From CAIOTO01 sp040389165 (GTDB taxonomy: Bacteria > Pseudomonadota > Alphaproteobacteria > Paracaedibacterales > CAIOTO01), in contig JAZKAK010000035.1 in assembly GCA_040389165.1 (NCBI GenBank), positions 1 through 14,014 of the forward strand: a DNA stretch of 14,014 nt, in the 5' to 3' direction. Positions 1-7,260 of the stretch are shown here, piece by piece. The notes below the pieces were generated by a model. The model was not told where the DNA came from, did not search any database, and saw nothing but the letters and a program-made list of their open reading frames with translations. Position 1 is the stretch's first letter. Each line of letters opens with the position of its first letter. The position numbers and the translations under genes are program-made.

Positions 1-10
1 CATAACTAAA

Positions 11-439
11 TCACCCTGCTGAAACAAGGGGGCGGTTGCTCGAACGGTTACGATTCAACTGTGTGGAGGCTTCTAGATGAATATCAAAACACGTGATTTG
101 TTCTTCACGTGGGCTATTGTCGTAATAATAATCAAGCCCCGTCTCGCCAAGCCCAACAACCTTTGGATGCAGTACATGTGCCGTTAATTGCGCCATTAAA
201 TCTGTTGGTGCATGATCTTTTGCATCATGTGGATGCACGCCTACCGTGCAAAAAACCTGTGGATATTTGTCAGCTATTGTTTTTAATAAATCTGTTTCTG
301 ACAAACGTGTATTAATAGCAAGACAATAACGAACATCATTTTCCGCAGCATGCGCTAAAACCTGATCAAGCGTCGGATACAATTCTGGGTAATTAAGGTG
401 GCAATGACTATCGACAAGCGTGAGTGGTTTGGCTGACAT
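11..439 (-). pseudogene. tatD: TatD-family metal-dependent hydrolase, N-terminal half with frame disruption
   Basis: TatD proteins are TIM-barrel metal-dependent hydrolases (3'-5' exonuclease/DNase type) of about 260 residues acting in the cytoplasm. The N-terminal 129 residues here are typical: the DSHCHL metal motif with H12 and H14, the GVHPHDA segment near 67-73, and the GETGLDYYYDNSPREEQ segment with the metal-binding Glu at 99. After QLN (residue 129, near position 53) the expected continuation of the type 'LPVIVHTR' is missing; the frame runs 13 unrelated codons to a TGA at 11-13. The next frame reads VTVRATAPLFQQGDLVM and stays open to the window edge, so a 1-base indel or a junction with other DNA lies around 40-55. 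The remaining metal His and Asp residues are not encoded in frame. The start at 439 has no clear Shine-Dalgarno. The family call is secure; inactivity is inferred, because the window ends before the rest can be read. Confidence 0.75.
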
Positions 440-538
440 TACGTTGAATCTTATTTAGGTTTGCAATCAAATCAAATACTACACATATATCACAGTGGAA
501 GAAAGAGCATGCATCAAAATTATTAAGCAAAAAGCCAA

Positions 539-566
539 TTGAAAAGCCAACAAATTCGTTTAGGAT
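539..566 (+). promoter_or_regulatory. Candidate sigma-70-type promoter of phr
   Basis: TTGAAA at 539-544 and TAGGAT at 561-566 are separated by 16 bp and match the -35 and -10 consensus at 5/6 and 4/6 positions. Transcription would begin near 573, just upstream of the inserted element, which would then lie wholly in the phr 5' untranslated region. The call rests on pattern only. Confidence 0.35.
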
Positions 567-578
567 AAACAAAAGAAA

Positions 579-587
579 AGCTGGAGG
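579..587 (+). repeat. Left copy of 9-bp target-site duplication
   Basis: AGCTGGAGG directly abuts the left terminal inverted repeat of the element at 588 and is repeated perfectly at 751-759 against its right end. The bases just outside the match (578/750 and 588/760) differ, so the duplication is exactly 9 bp. Confidence 0.85.
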
Positions 588-750
588 CATGCTACCCGTC
601 ACTTTTATTTTTCTTACTGTCATTCCCCCGGAGGCGGGGATCCAGGCTGTTTAGCTCTCCCCAAACTCACGGTTTTTAAAGGGGCTTTTCTGGATTCCCG
701 CCTCCGCGGGAATGACAAGGGTGGAGTGACAAAAAGTGACGGGTAGCATG
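588..750. mobile_element. 163-bp MITE-like non-autonomous element with terminal inverted repeats
   Basis: The two ends are perfect 19-bp inverted repeats (CATGCTACCCGTCACTTTT at 588-606; complement at 732-750). Inside are two arms, 619-645 and 690-716, that are inverted copies of each other at 25 of 27 positions, so most of the element can fold into one long hairpin. Each arm is itself palindromic: the right arm has ATTCCC-N8-GGGAAT at 694-713. There is no room for a transposase, so it must move in trans. It is flanked by a perfect 9-bp direct repeat, the mark of transposition; 9-bp duplications are typical of several IS groups (for example IS1 and IS4/IS10), but the parent family cannot be named. 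A second copy begins at 13961. It lies in the phr leader between a candidate promoter and the start codon. Confidence 0.85.
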
Positions 751-760
751 AGCTGGAGGT
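751..760 (+). promoter_or_regulatory. phr Shine-Dalgarno, located in the right target-site duplication
   Basis: GGAGGT at 755-760 lies 4 bases before the phr ATG at 765. Positions 751-759 (AGCTGGAGG) are the right copy of the element's target duplication. The insertion therefore fell inside the original ribosome-binding site, and the duplication rebuilt it next to the start codon. An orphan copy of the same site is left at 581-587 on the other side of the element. Confidence 0.8.
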
Positions 761-764
761 AACA

Positions 765-2192
765 ATGACCAATAAAGCTACAATCTTCTGGTTTAGACAA
801 GATCTTAGACTATCAGATAATCCCGGTCTTTTTGAGGCCGCACAAAACGGTTTGGTATTGCCCGTTTACATTTTGGATGACGAAGCCTCCGTTGCGTTCA
901 AAATGGGAGGCGCCAGCCGTTGGTGGTTGCATCATTCCCTCAATGCCCTCAATCAATCATTGTGTGGAAAATTAAGTGTTTACGCAGGCTCAGCCAAAGA
1001 AATACTACGTAATATTATCAAAACAAACAACATCGGCGCAATTTATTGGAATCGATGTTACGAGCCCTGGCGCATCCGCGATGATACGGAAATCAAAGAA
1101 GAACTAACACAGCTTGGCATGGAATGTAAAAGTTTCAATGGATCATTGCTGTGGGAACCGTGGCAAATCACAAAAAAAGACAAGACACCTTACAAAGTGT
1201 ACACACCCTATTATCGCAATGGATGCTTAACTGCGAGTCCTCCACGCACACCACTGCCGGTGCCTGAAAATCTACAATTGACACGCGATTGCAATGCTAA
1301 AACAATTGATGAATTAGAATTATTACCAAGCATCCCTTGGTCCAAAAAAATGGAACTGTGCTGGCAAATTGGCGAAGCTTCAGCTCAGATGAGGCTTAAC
1401 ACGTTCTTAGATGACGAATTAATGGGCTATAAAGGAAACAGAAATTACCCAGCAAAACCGAACGTTTCACGATTATCCCCACATCTCCACTTTGGCGAAA
1501 TTTCTCCCAATCAAGTCTGGCATAGTGCGCAAGCACATGGGCTAATCCAAGGCGCGGAGAATGATCTTGATTGTTTTTTAAGTGAACTTGGTTGGCGCGA
1601 ATTCTCATATTACCTGCTCTATCATTTTCCAGACTTGCCACGAAAAAATTTCCAAAGTAAATTCGACCATTTTCCCTGGCAATATAATGCGGATCTTTTG
1701 AAAGCTTGGCAACACGGGCAAACAGGCTACCCCATTGTTGATGCTGGCATGCGCGAGTTGTGGCAAACAGGCTATATGCATAATCGTGTTCGTATGATTG
1801 TTGCCTCTTTCTTAGTGAAGAATTTACTCCACGATTGGCGCCATGGAGAAGCTTGGTTTTGGGATTGTCTTGTTGACGCAGATCTTGCGAGCAATAGTGC
1901 GAGTTGGCAATGGGTTGTAGGTTCCGGGGCGGACGCCGCGCCCTATTTCAGGATCTTTAATCCCATTTTGCAAGGTGAGAAGTTCGATTCAAATGGAGAG
2001 TATACACGTCGCTACGTGCCCGAGCTGCGTCACATCCCAAACAAATTTTTGTTTAGCCCATGGAAGGCGCCCGAACATATATTAAAGGCCTCAGGCGTTG
2101 TTTTAGGAACAACATACCCAAAGCCGATTGTTAATCTGGAACAGTCACGCGATAAAGCATTACAGGCTTACCAGACGTGTAAAGGTTTTTAA
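765..2192 (+). CDS. phr: Deoxyribodipyrimidine photolyase (class I CPD type)
   Basis: This FAD enzyme uses blue/near-UV light to split cyclobutane pyrimidine dimers in DNA. The 475-residue length is normal for the family. The N-terminal alpha/beta antenna domain begins with IFWFRQDLRLSDNP and spans roughly 1-130. The C-terminal helical FAD domain (about 200-470) carries GYPIVDAGMRELWQTGYMHN, the DADLASNSASWQW motif (371-383, including the electron-transfer Trp equivalent to E. coli W382) and GADAAPYFRIFNP. All key motifs are intact, so the protein should be active. The ATG at 765 is fixed by a strong GGAGGT site 4 bases upstream. The gene is transcribed away from tatD and towards the flavoprotein gene. 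A transposed hairpin element occupies its leader and may lower or re-route expression. A cryptochrome-like role is possible, but CPD photolyase is much more likely. Confidence 0.95.
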   Translation: MTNKATIFWFRQDLRLSDNPGLFEAAQNGLVLPVYILDDEASVAFKMGGASRWWLHHSLNALNQSLCGKLSVYAGSAKEILRNIIKTNNIGAIYWNRCYEPWRIRDDTEIKEELTQLGMECKSFNGSLLWEPWQITKKDKTPYKVYTPYYRNGCLTASPPRTPLPVPENLQLTRDCNAKTIDELELLPSIPWSKKMELCWQIGEASAQMRLNTFLDDELMGYKGNRNYPAKPNVSRLSPHLHFGEISPNQVWHSAQAHGLIQGAENDLDCFLSELGWREFSYYLLYHFPDLPRKNFQSKFDHFPWQYNADLLKAWQHGQTGYPIVDAGMRELWQTGYMHNRVRMIVASFLVKNLLHDWRHGEAWFWDCLVDADLASNSASWQWVVGSGADAAPYFRIFNPILQGEKFDSNGEYTRRYVPELRHIPNKFLFSPWKAPEHILKASGVVLGTTYPKPIVNLEQSRDKALQAYQTCKGF

Positions 2193-2328
2193 CACACAGA
2201 TAAATTATACCATCTAATCTTTAATGAACATGGCATTATAACATATTGCTATAACAAGCACATGCGCAGAGCATGGCAATGCATTAACCGACAATTTCAC
2301 CTAATACCATTAAAATCTGTCGTGTACG

Positions 2329-3348
2329 CTATTGATTTTGTGATTCAATATAGCTGTGTGCTTGCGCGATCAACTCGTCAATGATTTCCTGTGTTGGTTG
2401 TTCTTTCGTCACCATGCCTACACTTTGTCCAGCCATAATTGAACCATTTTCAATGTCTCCATCCATCACGGCACGACGAAGGGCACCTGCCCAGAAATGT
2501 TCAATTTCTAACTGACCGGCCTTTAGTTCAACTTCACCACGATCAAAACGCGCAATAATTTCTGCCTGACATTCAGCAAAACGCTTGCTAGCTTGATTCA
2601 CAAGTGCACGCACTGGAATCACAGGGAATCTTGGATCCAACTGAATTGACGCAATCGCATCACGTGCATTACCACGGATAAATGCTTTTTTGAAATTGGC
2701 ATGTGCAGGTGATTCATCAGCACACACAAAACGCGTACCCAATTGACAACCGGCTGCACCCATTTGAAGGTACGACACGATCGCTTCACCTCGTCCAATA
2801 CCGCCAGCGACGAACACAGGGATATCACGAATATGAGGTAGAATCTCTTGCGCAAGAACACTGGTTGAAACAGGGCCGATATGTCCGCCGGCCTCAGTGC
2901 CTTCGATCACGATGGCATCTACATTTGATCGTTGTAACTTTTTTGCAATAATCAATGCCGGTGCAAAGCCAATCACCTTACAGCCATAGCTTTTGATACG
3001 TTCGATCGATTCATTTGTCGGCAAGCCACCCGCTAATACAACGTGACTAATCTCATGCTTACCAACGATGTCAATTAAATCAAGTAACATCGGGTGCAAC
3101 GTAATCAAATTCACACCAAATGGTTTATTGGTAAGCGCTTTCGTTTTTGTAATTTCTGCATCTAAAATATCAGGCGTCATCGCGCCACATGCGACCACAC
3201 CAAAACCACCTGCATTCGAGATCGACGCGACTAAACTTGCATTTGACACCCACGTCATAGCACCACCCAAAATGGCATGCTCACATCCTAAAAAGTCTCT
3301 TCCCTTTTGCGATAGTTTTTTTAATATTTCATCTGCATTTATGGTCAT
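2329..3348 (-). CDS. Nitronate monooxygenase / FabK-like NAD(P)H-dependent flavin oxidoreductase
   Basis: This is an FMN-dependent TIM-barrel protein of the nitronate monooxygenase (2-nitropropane dioxygenase) superfamily, which also contains enoyl-ACP reductase FabK. Family marks are the N-terminal ILGGAMTWVSNASLVASISN segment, EGTEAGGHIG at 149-158 with the active-site His156, the phosphate-binding AGGIGRG at 181-187, and GTRF at 204-207. At 339 residues it has normal length. The start ATG at 3348 lies inside the 3' end of lysC (20-bp overlap), with a GAGAG ribosome site 5 bases upstream, so the two genes are probably co-transcribed and translationally coupled. Sequence alone does not separate nitronate detoxification from FabK-type enoyl reduction, so no gene symbol is given. 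Confidence 0.88.
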   Translation of the reverse strand: MTINADEILKKLSQKGRDFLGCEHAILGGAMTWVSNASLVASISNAGGFGVVACGAMTPDILDAEITKTKALTNKPFGVNLITLHPMLLDLIDIVGKHEISHVVLAGGLPTNESIERIKSYGCKVIGFAPALIIAKKLQRSNVDAIVIEGTEAGGHIGPVSTSVLAQEILPHIRDIPVFVAGGIGRGEAIVSYLQMGAAGCQLGTRFVCADESPAHANFKKAFIRGNARDAIASIQLDPRFPVIPVRALVNQASKRFAECQAEIIARFDRGEVELKAGQLEIEHFWAGALRRAVMDGDIENGSIMAGQSVGMVTKEQPTQEIIDELIAQAHSYIESQNQ

Positions 3349-4600
3349 TTAAATCTCTCAATTCGGTGTTTTCTTTTTCATTAATAATAAGAGTGTCGTG
3401 CAAAACACCCATAGCTTTTGTCATTTGATCATGCGCAATCACAAGGCTTAATTTAACATCAGAACATGATGCTAACTGCACGCTAATCTGATGTGCCTTC
3501 AATACAGAAAGCACACGCGATTCTATCGTTTGATCACGTCTTACGCCAACACCAATAATGGATATTTTAACAATATTAAGATCAATAGCAAGCGTATCAA
3601 AGCCATAACTTACTTTTAGGCCAGATAAAATTGATTTTGCTTGCACAAGATCAGATTTTTTGAACGTAAAATCAAGAGAAGCACTGTAATCTGGATTAAC
3701 AACATGCATTACCGTATCAAGACAAATATTTGCCTGATTCAAAACATCAAGCACACACGTTAATTCACTCGCCCCTGTTATGCGCACATGCACGTCATTT
3801 AGACTATGCGTAATACCATTGATTTGGTCTGTAGCTTCTCCAACAATGATACGTGTCCCCGTAGCACGAACAAAACTTGACAACACATGAATATCCACTT
3901 CATGCAACATACCAAGTTCAACAGAACGTGTATGCAATACCTTTGCCCCTTGCATTGCAAATTCGAGCATTTCAGGATAACTAATCACGTCAATTTTACG
4001 GGCATTAGGGACAATGCGTGGATCAGCCGTATAAACACCTTCAACATCCGTATAGATATAACACGAATTAGCATCAAGCGCCGCGGCAAGTACCACAGCC
4101 GTAGTATCAGATCCGCCACGCCCAAGGGTAGTAACGCGATTGTGCGTAGTAAGACCTTGAAATCCAGCAACTACAGGAATAATTCCACGCGCAAAACAAT
4201 CTTCTAATTGATCAGTCGCAATATGTGTAATGTGCGCATCGCCATGATTATCATCTGTTTCAATGGCAATTTGCCAGGCTAAAAAAGATTGCGCGTTAAG
4301 ACCACTTTTCTGAAGTGCAAGCGCCATAAGACCGGCCGTGATTTGCTCACCACTTGCCGTGACAACATCGCATTCGGAAAGCTGCTCATCACGCGCATTT
4401 GTATCAAATGCATCAAATACATTTATGCTGAGTGTATTTGCATAACCTATTAGTTGATTTGTTATACCTGCCATCGCAGATACGACGACAGCAACTTCGT
4501 GTCCAGCATTAACATATTCGACTACAATGCCCGCAGCATGTTGAATACGATCAGTATTCGCAAGCGATGTGCCGCCAAATTTTACGATGTATCGTGCCAT
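3329..4600 (-). CDS. lysC: Aspartate kinase
   Basis: Phosphorylates L-aspartate to aspartyl-4-phosphate, the first step towards diaminopimelate/lysine, threonine and methionine. The 423-residue chain matches the monofunctional alphaproteobacterial form. The kinase domain has KFGGTS at 7-12, VVVSAMAGITN at about 38-48, a TASGEQITAGLMA segment and TTLGRGGSDTTAV; YTDVEGVYTADPRI is the usual nucleotide/aspartate region. From about 265 to 415 there are two ACT regulatory domains, so feedback inhibition by lysine and/or threonine is expected. The start at 4600 gives the canonical MARYIVKFGG N-terminus but has no good Shine-Dalgarno upstream. It is divergent from ubiG with 70 bp between start codons, a frequent arrangement in alphaproteobacteria, and is followed by an overlapping flavoprotein gene. 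Confidence 0.96.
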   Translation of the reverse strand: MARYIVKFGGTSLANTDRIQHAAGIVVEYVNAGHEVAVVVSAMAGITNQLIGYANTLSINVFDAFDTNARDEQLSECDVVTASGEQITAGLMALALQKSGLNAQSFLAWQIAIETDDNHGDAHITHIATDQLEDCFARGIIPVVAGFQGLTTHNRVTTLGRGGSDTTAVVLAAALDANSCYIYTDVEGVYTADPRIVPNARKIDVISYPEMLEFAMQGAKVLHTRSVELGMLHEVDIHVLSSFVRATGTRIIVGEATDQINGITHSLNDVHVRITGASELTCVLDVLNQANICLDTVMHVVNPDYSASLDFTFKKSDLVQAKSILSGLKVSYGFDTLAIDLNIVKISIIGVGVRRDQTIESRVLSVLKAHQISVQLASCSDVKLSLVIAHDQMTKAMGVLHDTLIINEKENTELRDLNDHKCR

Positions 4601-4670
4601 AAAAAAGTATCGCGTTTCGCTGATGGAGCCTATTATGGATTAGCCTTTGATGAATATCGAGTAAAAAATC

Positions 4671-5396
4671 ATGACAACCACTATTTCACCTAACCAAAAC
4701 GCTCATCATGCCATCTCTGCGCAGATTGAATTGTTTGATAGTGATGCCAGTTTTTGGTGGAGCGCAGGCGGTCCGTTTGATTTGCTGCATGCGATGAATC
4801 CACTACGAATGTCATTTATTGCCGATTGCACAGGCGATCTGCGTGACCTGCGTGTGCTCGATGTTGGATGCGGCGGCGGCATTTTATCAGAACCATTAGC
4901 ACGCCTGGGTGCAAAAGTGACAGGAATTGATGCAAGTCTAGGCGCAATAACAGCCGCGCGCGAACATAGCCAAGCAATGGGGCTGTCCATTAATTATCAG
5001 CAAACAACGATTGAGGAATTCGCACAGAACGGACATGACGGTTTTGATCTAGTCATTGCCTCCGAAATTATTGAGCACGTGCCAGACCCTGCGTCATTCT
5101 TGGCGGCATGCAAGCAATGTTTAGCGCCCGACAATAAGGGCATAATTCTATCAACTATTAACCGCACGCCAAAATCGTATCTTGGGGCGATTATTGGGGC
5201 AGAATATATTTTGCGCTGGGTTCCGCGCGGCACACATGAATGGAATCGGTTTTTAAAGCCAAGCGAGATTGCCGAAACAACTGCGGCACTAGGTCTGACG
5301 TGGAAAGAATTACAGGGGTTAAAACTGAATCCGTGCACACGCCAATGGTCATTTTCAAAAGACCTATCGATTAATTATATTGGATGGCTTGCTTAA
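4671..5396 (+). CDS. ubiG: Ubiquinone biosynthesis O-methyltransferase
   Basis: SAM-dependent methyltransferase performing both O-methylations of the ubiquinone ring. Evidence: the UbiG-typical FWWSAGGPFDLLHAMNPLRM segment (28-47), the SAM-binding motif I DVGCGGG at 64-70 with the acidic D87 at the end of strand 2, ASEIIEHVPDP in the middle, and INRTPKSYLGAIIGAEYILR near 160-182 followed by PRGTHEW. Length (241) is usual. An in-frame TAA lies three codons upstream of the ATG, so the start is fixed even though the ribosome-binding site is weak. Presence of ubiG implies a respiratory, ubiquinone-making organism. It is divergent from lysC and shares its short upstream region. Confidence 0.95.
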   Translation: MTTTISPNQNAHHAISAQIELFDSDASFWWSAGGPFDLLHAMNPLRMSFIADCTGDLRDLRVLDVGCGGGILSEPLARLGAKVTGIDASLGAITAAREHSQAMGLSINYQQTTIEEFAQNGHDGFDLVIASEIIEHVPDPASFLAACKQCLAPDNKGIILSTINRTPKSYLGAIIGAEYILRWVPRGTHEWNRFLKPSEIAETTAALGLTWKELQGLKLNPCTRQWSFSKDLSINYIGWLA

Positions 5397-5564
5397 GAAA
5401 ACGATAATCATTAAAATATTTAATCCAAACGAAAGATATCCAAGCTAGAATTTAGTGCTTCTTAAATCCAACAGAAATTAACGATTTGTTTAAGATTAGC
5501 ATGATATAAATAAGTAGCAGTTGAACATATGCGCTATTTCAACCTATTATTTATGTGATGCATT

Positions 5565-7043
5565 ATGAAAAGTACAGAGAAACTTAATTCACGTCTTGTT
5601 ATTATTGCAATCGTCAAAATTCTTGCCATTTTCTTGGGGGCAGAGATTCTTTCACGTTTTTGGTATGACGAATTACATCGCCCTATCATTTATGGTTCAT
5701 CGGAATCAAAACTTTTCCCCATAGACATCTTGACTGTGTATGTTTGCCTCTTTAGCACCATGCAGATTGTAAAATTACTTAGAAGTTGCTTTTGGGAATA
5801 TTATTTACCGAAAAAACGACACATTCGCGTCTCTACATTACTCGTCGGCCTTGTTAATTTTTGCATTTATCTGCTCTGTATTTTTGTCGTATGTCGCTCG
5901 GTTTTTCAATTAGATATAGGCAACGCGTTGGCAGCAACGGGCGCCGTTGGTGTTGTTCTTGGTTTTGGTTTACAAAAGATGTTCTTAGATCTTTTTGTCG
6001 GCATTTCAATTGATATGGATAAATCTTTTCGAATTGGTGACTGGATTACCTTAAAAAATGCAGGCACAGATGTTTTTGGTGAAATCAATCAAATGAACTG
6101 GCGTGTTATTAGTGTAAAAACAGCAGAGAATATCGTTCATCAAATTCCTAATAGTATTTTTGGTCAGCAAATCGTAACAAATCTTAGTCGTCCAACACCC
6201 GATTCAGAGTTCGAATTGTATTATTGTATTCCTTCTAATTTCAATGAAAACAAAGTCATCAAAACAATTACGCATGGGCTAGATGCCGTTGGATGCACGG
6301 GTGTGATTACGGATTATAAATGCCGCATTAACAAAACAACAATCGATGGCGTCTTATACAAAGTAAAATATTTCATTAATCCCGTAAAATGTGGTCCTGG
6401 CAAAGCTCGCCATCTTATTCATTCACGCGTTTTCCGCTTTTTAAGAGCCGCAGGCATCACGCTATCAAACACAGATCAACGCACATATCTTACGCAAGTT
6501 CCACTTCCTGCGTATGATCCAGGACATGAAATAGCGAATCAAATTTCTAAAATTGACTTATTCCAGACATTAACAGAAAAAGAAGTGAGCAATGTTGCCT
6601 TGTCAACCACTGCACGCACCTTCAACAAGGGCGACATCATTTGTCGGCAAGGTGAAGAAGGACGCTCACTCTTCATCGTGAGAGAAGGCTTCTTAAAGGT
6701 ATTCATCACAAATGATGCAGGTGCGCAGCAACAAGTTGCCGTTCTTATCCCTGAAGATTTTTTTGGCGAAATGTCATTGCTAACAGGCGACAAACGTTCA
6801 GCAACGATTATCGCCGAATCACAAGTTATTTTGTATGAAATTGAAGCAGATGCCTTAGCATCACTATTTGCAAGTAATGATAAGTTCCCACAAATCTTAT
6901 CAAAAATCATAACAGAACGAAATGCAAGTAACAATGCACTTGCCAAAACACCAGAAGAAGAAGTAGCTCAAGTCAGTAAGCTTCGCGAACTTGAAATGAG
7001 GATTATGAATTTCTCGAGAAAACTTTTAGGACTTAAGGGATAA
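5565..7043 (+). CDS. MscS-family channel with C-terminal cyclic-nucleotide-binding domain (bCNG type)
   Basis: A 492-residue inner-membrane channel-like protein. Residues about 10-125 contain several hydrophobic segments. The pore helix and MscS core follow, with ALAATGAVGVVLGFGLQKM and then LFVGISIDMDKSFRIGDWI (about 121-162), the conserved beta-domain entry. From about 330 to 445 is a CRP/cNMP-binding domain: GDIICRQGEEGRSLFIV, then the phosphate-binding cassette FGEMSLLTGDKRSA (400-413) with E402 and R411, the residues that normally contact ribose and cyclic phosphate. A short charged tail (about 455-492) ends the protein. Such MscS-cNMP fusions are known as bCNG channels; gating by cAMP or similar ligand rather than only by membrane tension is the family expectation. 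An in-frame TGA just before the ATG supports the start; no clear Shine-Dalgarno is seen. It stands alone between ubiG and the bamA operon. Confidence 0.9.
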   Translation: MKSTEKLNSRLVIIAIVKILAIFLGAEILSRFWYDELHRPIIYGSSESKLFPIDILTVYVCLFSTMQIVKLLRSCFWEYYLPKKRHIRVSTLLVGLVNFCIYLLCIFVVCRSVFQLDIGNALAATGAVGVVLGFGLQKMFLDLFVGISIDMDKSFRIGDWITLKNAGTDVFGEINQMNWRVISVKTAENIVHQIPNSIFGQQIVTNLSRPTPDSEFELYYCIPSNFNENKVIKTITHGLDAVGCTGVITDYKCRINKTTIDGVLYKVKYFINPVKCGPGKARHLIHSRVFRFLRAAGITLSNTDQRTYLTQVPLPAYDPGHEIANQISKIDLFQTLTEKEVSNVALSTTARTFNKGDIICRQGEEGRSLFIVREGFLKVFITNDAGAQQQVAVLIPEDFFGEMSLLTGDKRSATIIAESQVILYEIEADALASLFASNDKFPQILSKIITERNASNNALAKTPEEEVAQVSKLRELEMRIMNFSRKLLGLKG

Positions 7044-7067
7044 GAAGCATTTCTTAAAAGCTTGGCG

Positions 7068-7073
7068 TATAAT
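7068..7073 (+). promoter_or_regulatory. Perfect -10 hexamer upstream of bamA
   Basis: TATAAT lies 25 bp after the channel gene and 188 bp before the bamA ATG. No good -35 box stands 16-18 bp upstream and there is no extended -10 TG, so promoter activity is only possible. The 217-bp gap also holds two short hairpins, CTGCTT-GTA-AAGCAG near 7145-7159 and CTTTGT-ATAA-ACAAAG at 7216-7231; neither has a T-run. Confidence 0.25.
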
Positions 7074-7260
7074 ATGCACATATTGACCGCTGAGACGAAT
7101 GCCTTGCATGTGTGTTTTAGATGATGATTTCTTCCCTGATTTTACTGCTTGTAAAGCAGAGTATGCAAGAATTCTTCATCCAAATTCATTTTATGACTAG
7201 CCACAGAGGCAAACCCTTTGTATAAACAAAGCAGCATATCCGTTTATTAGATTTAGTTTC

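Noticed and set aside
30..60. tRNA T-arm-like GTTCGA motif on the minus strand at the tatD break
   Set aside because: The flanking bases do not form the needed 5-bp T stem, and no anticodon arm or acceptor stem could be found.
408..623. 71-codon minus-strand frame running from the inserted element into the tatD upstream region
   Set aside because: It starts inside the transposed element, overlaps the tatD start and candidate phr promoter, and has no protein-like family features.
2193..2328. Possible bidirectional terminator between phr and the flavoprotein gene (CATGC-GCAGA-GCATG at 2261-2275)
   Set aside because: Only a 5-bp stem without a T-run on either strand; too weak to call.
5520..5543. 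Inverted repeat GTTGAA...TTCAAC upstream of the channel gene
   Set aside because: Six-bp arms with a 12-base loop are common by chance in A+T-rich DNA, and no adjacent promoter boxes support an operator.
7099..7200. 33-codon plus-strand ORF (MPCMCVLDDDFFPDFTACKA...) between the channel gene and bamA
   Set aside because: No recognisable ribosome-binding site, no known family pattern, and a length expected by chance; the stretch also contains a short hairpin.
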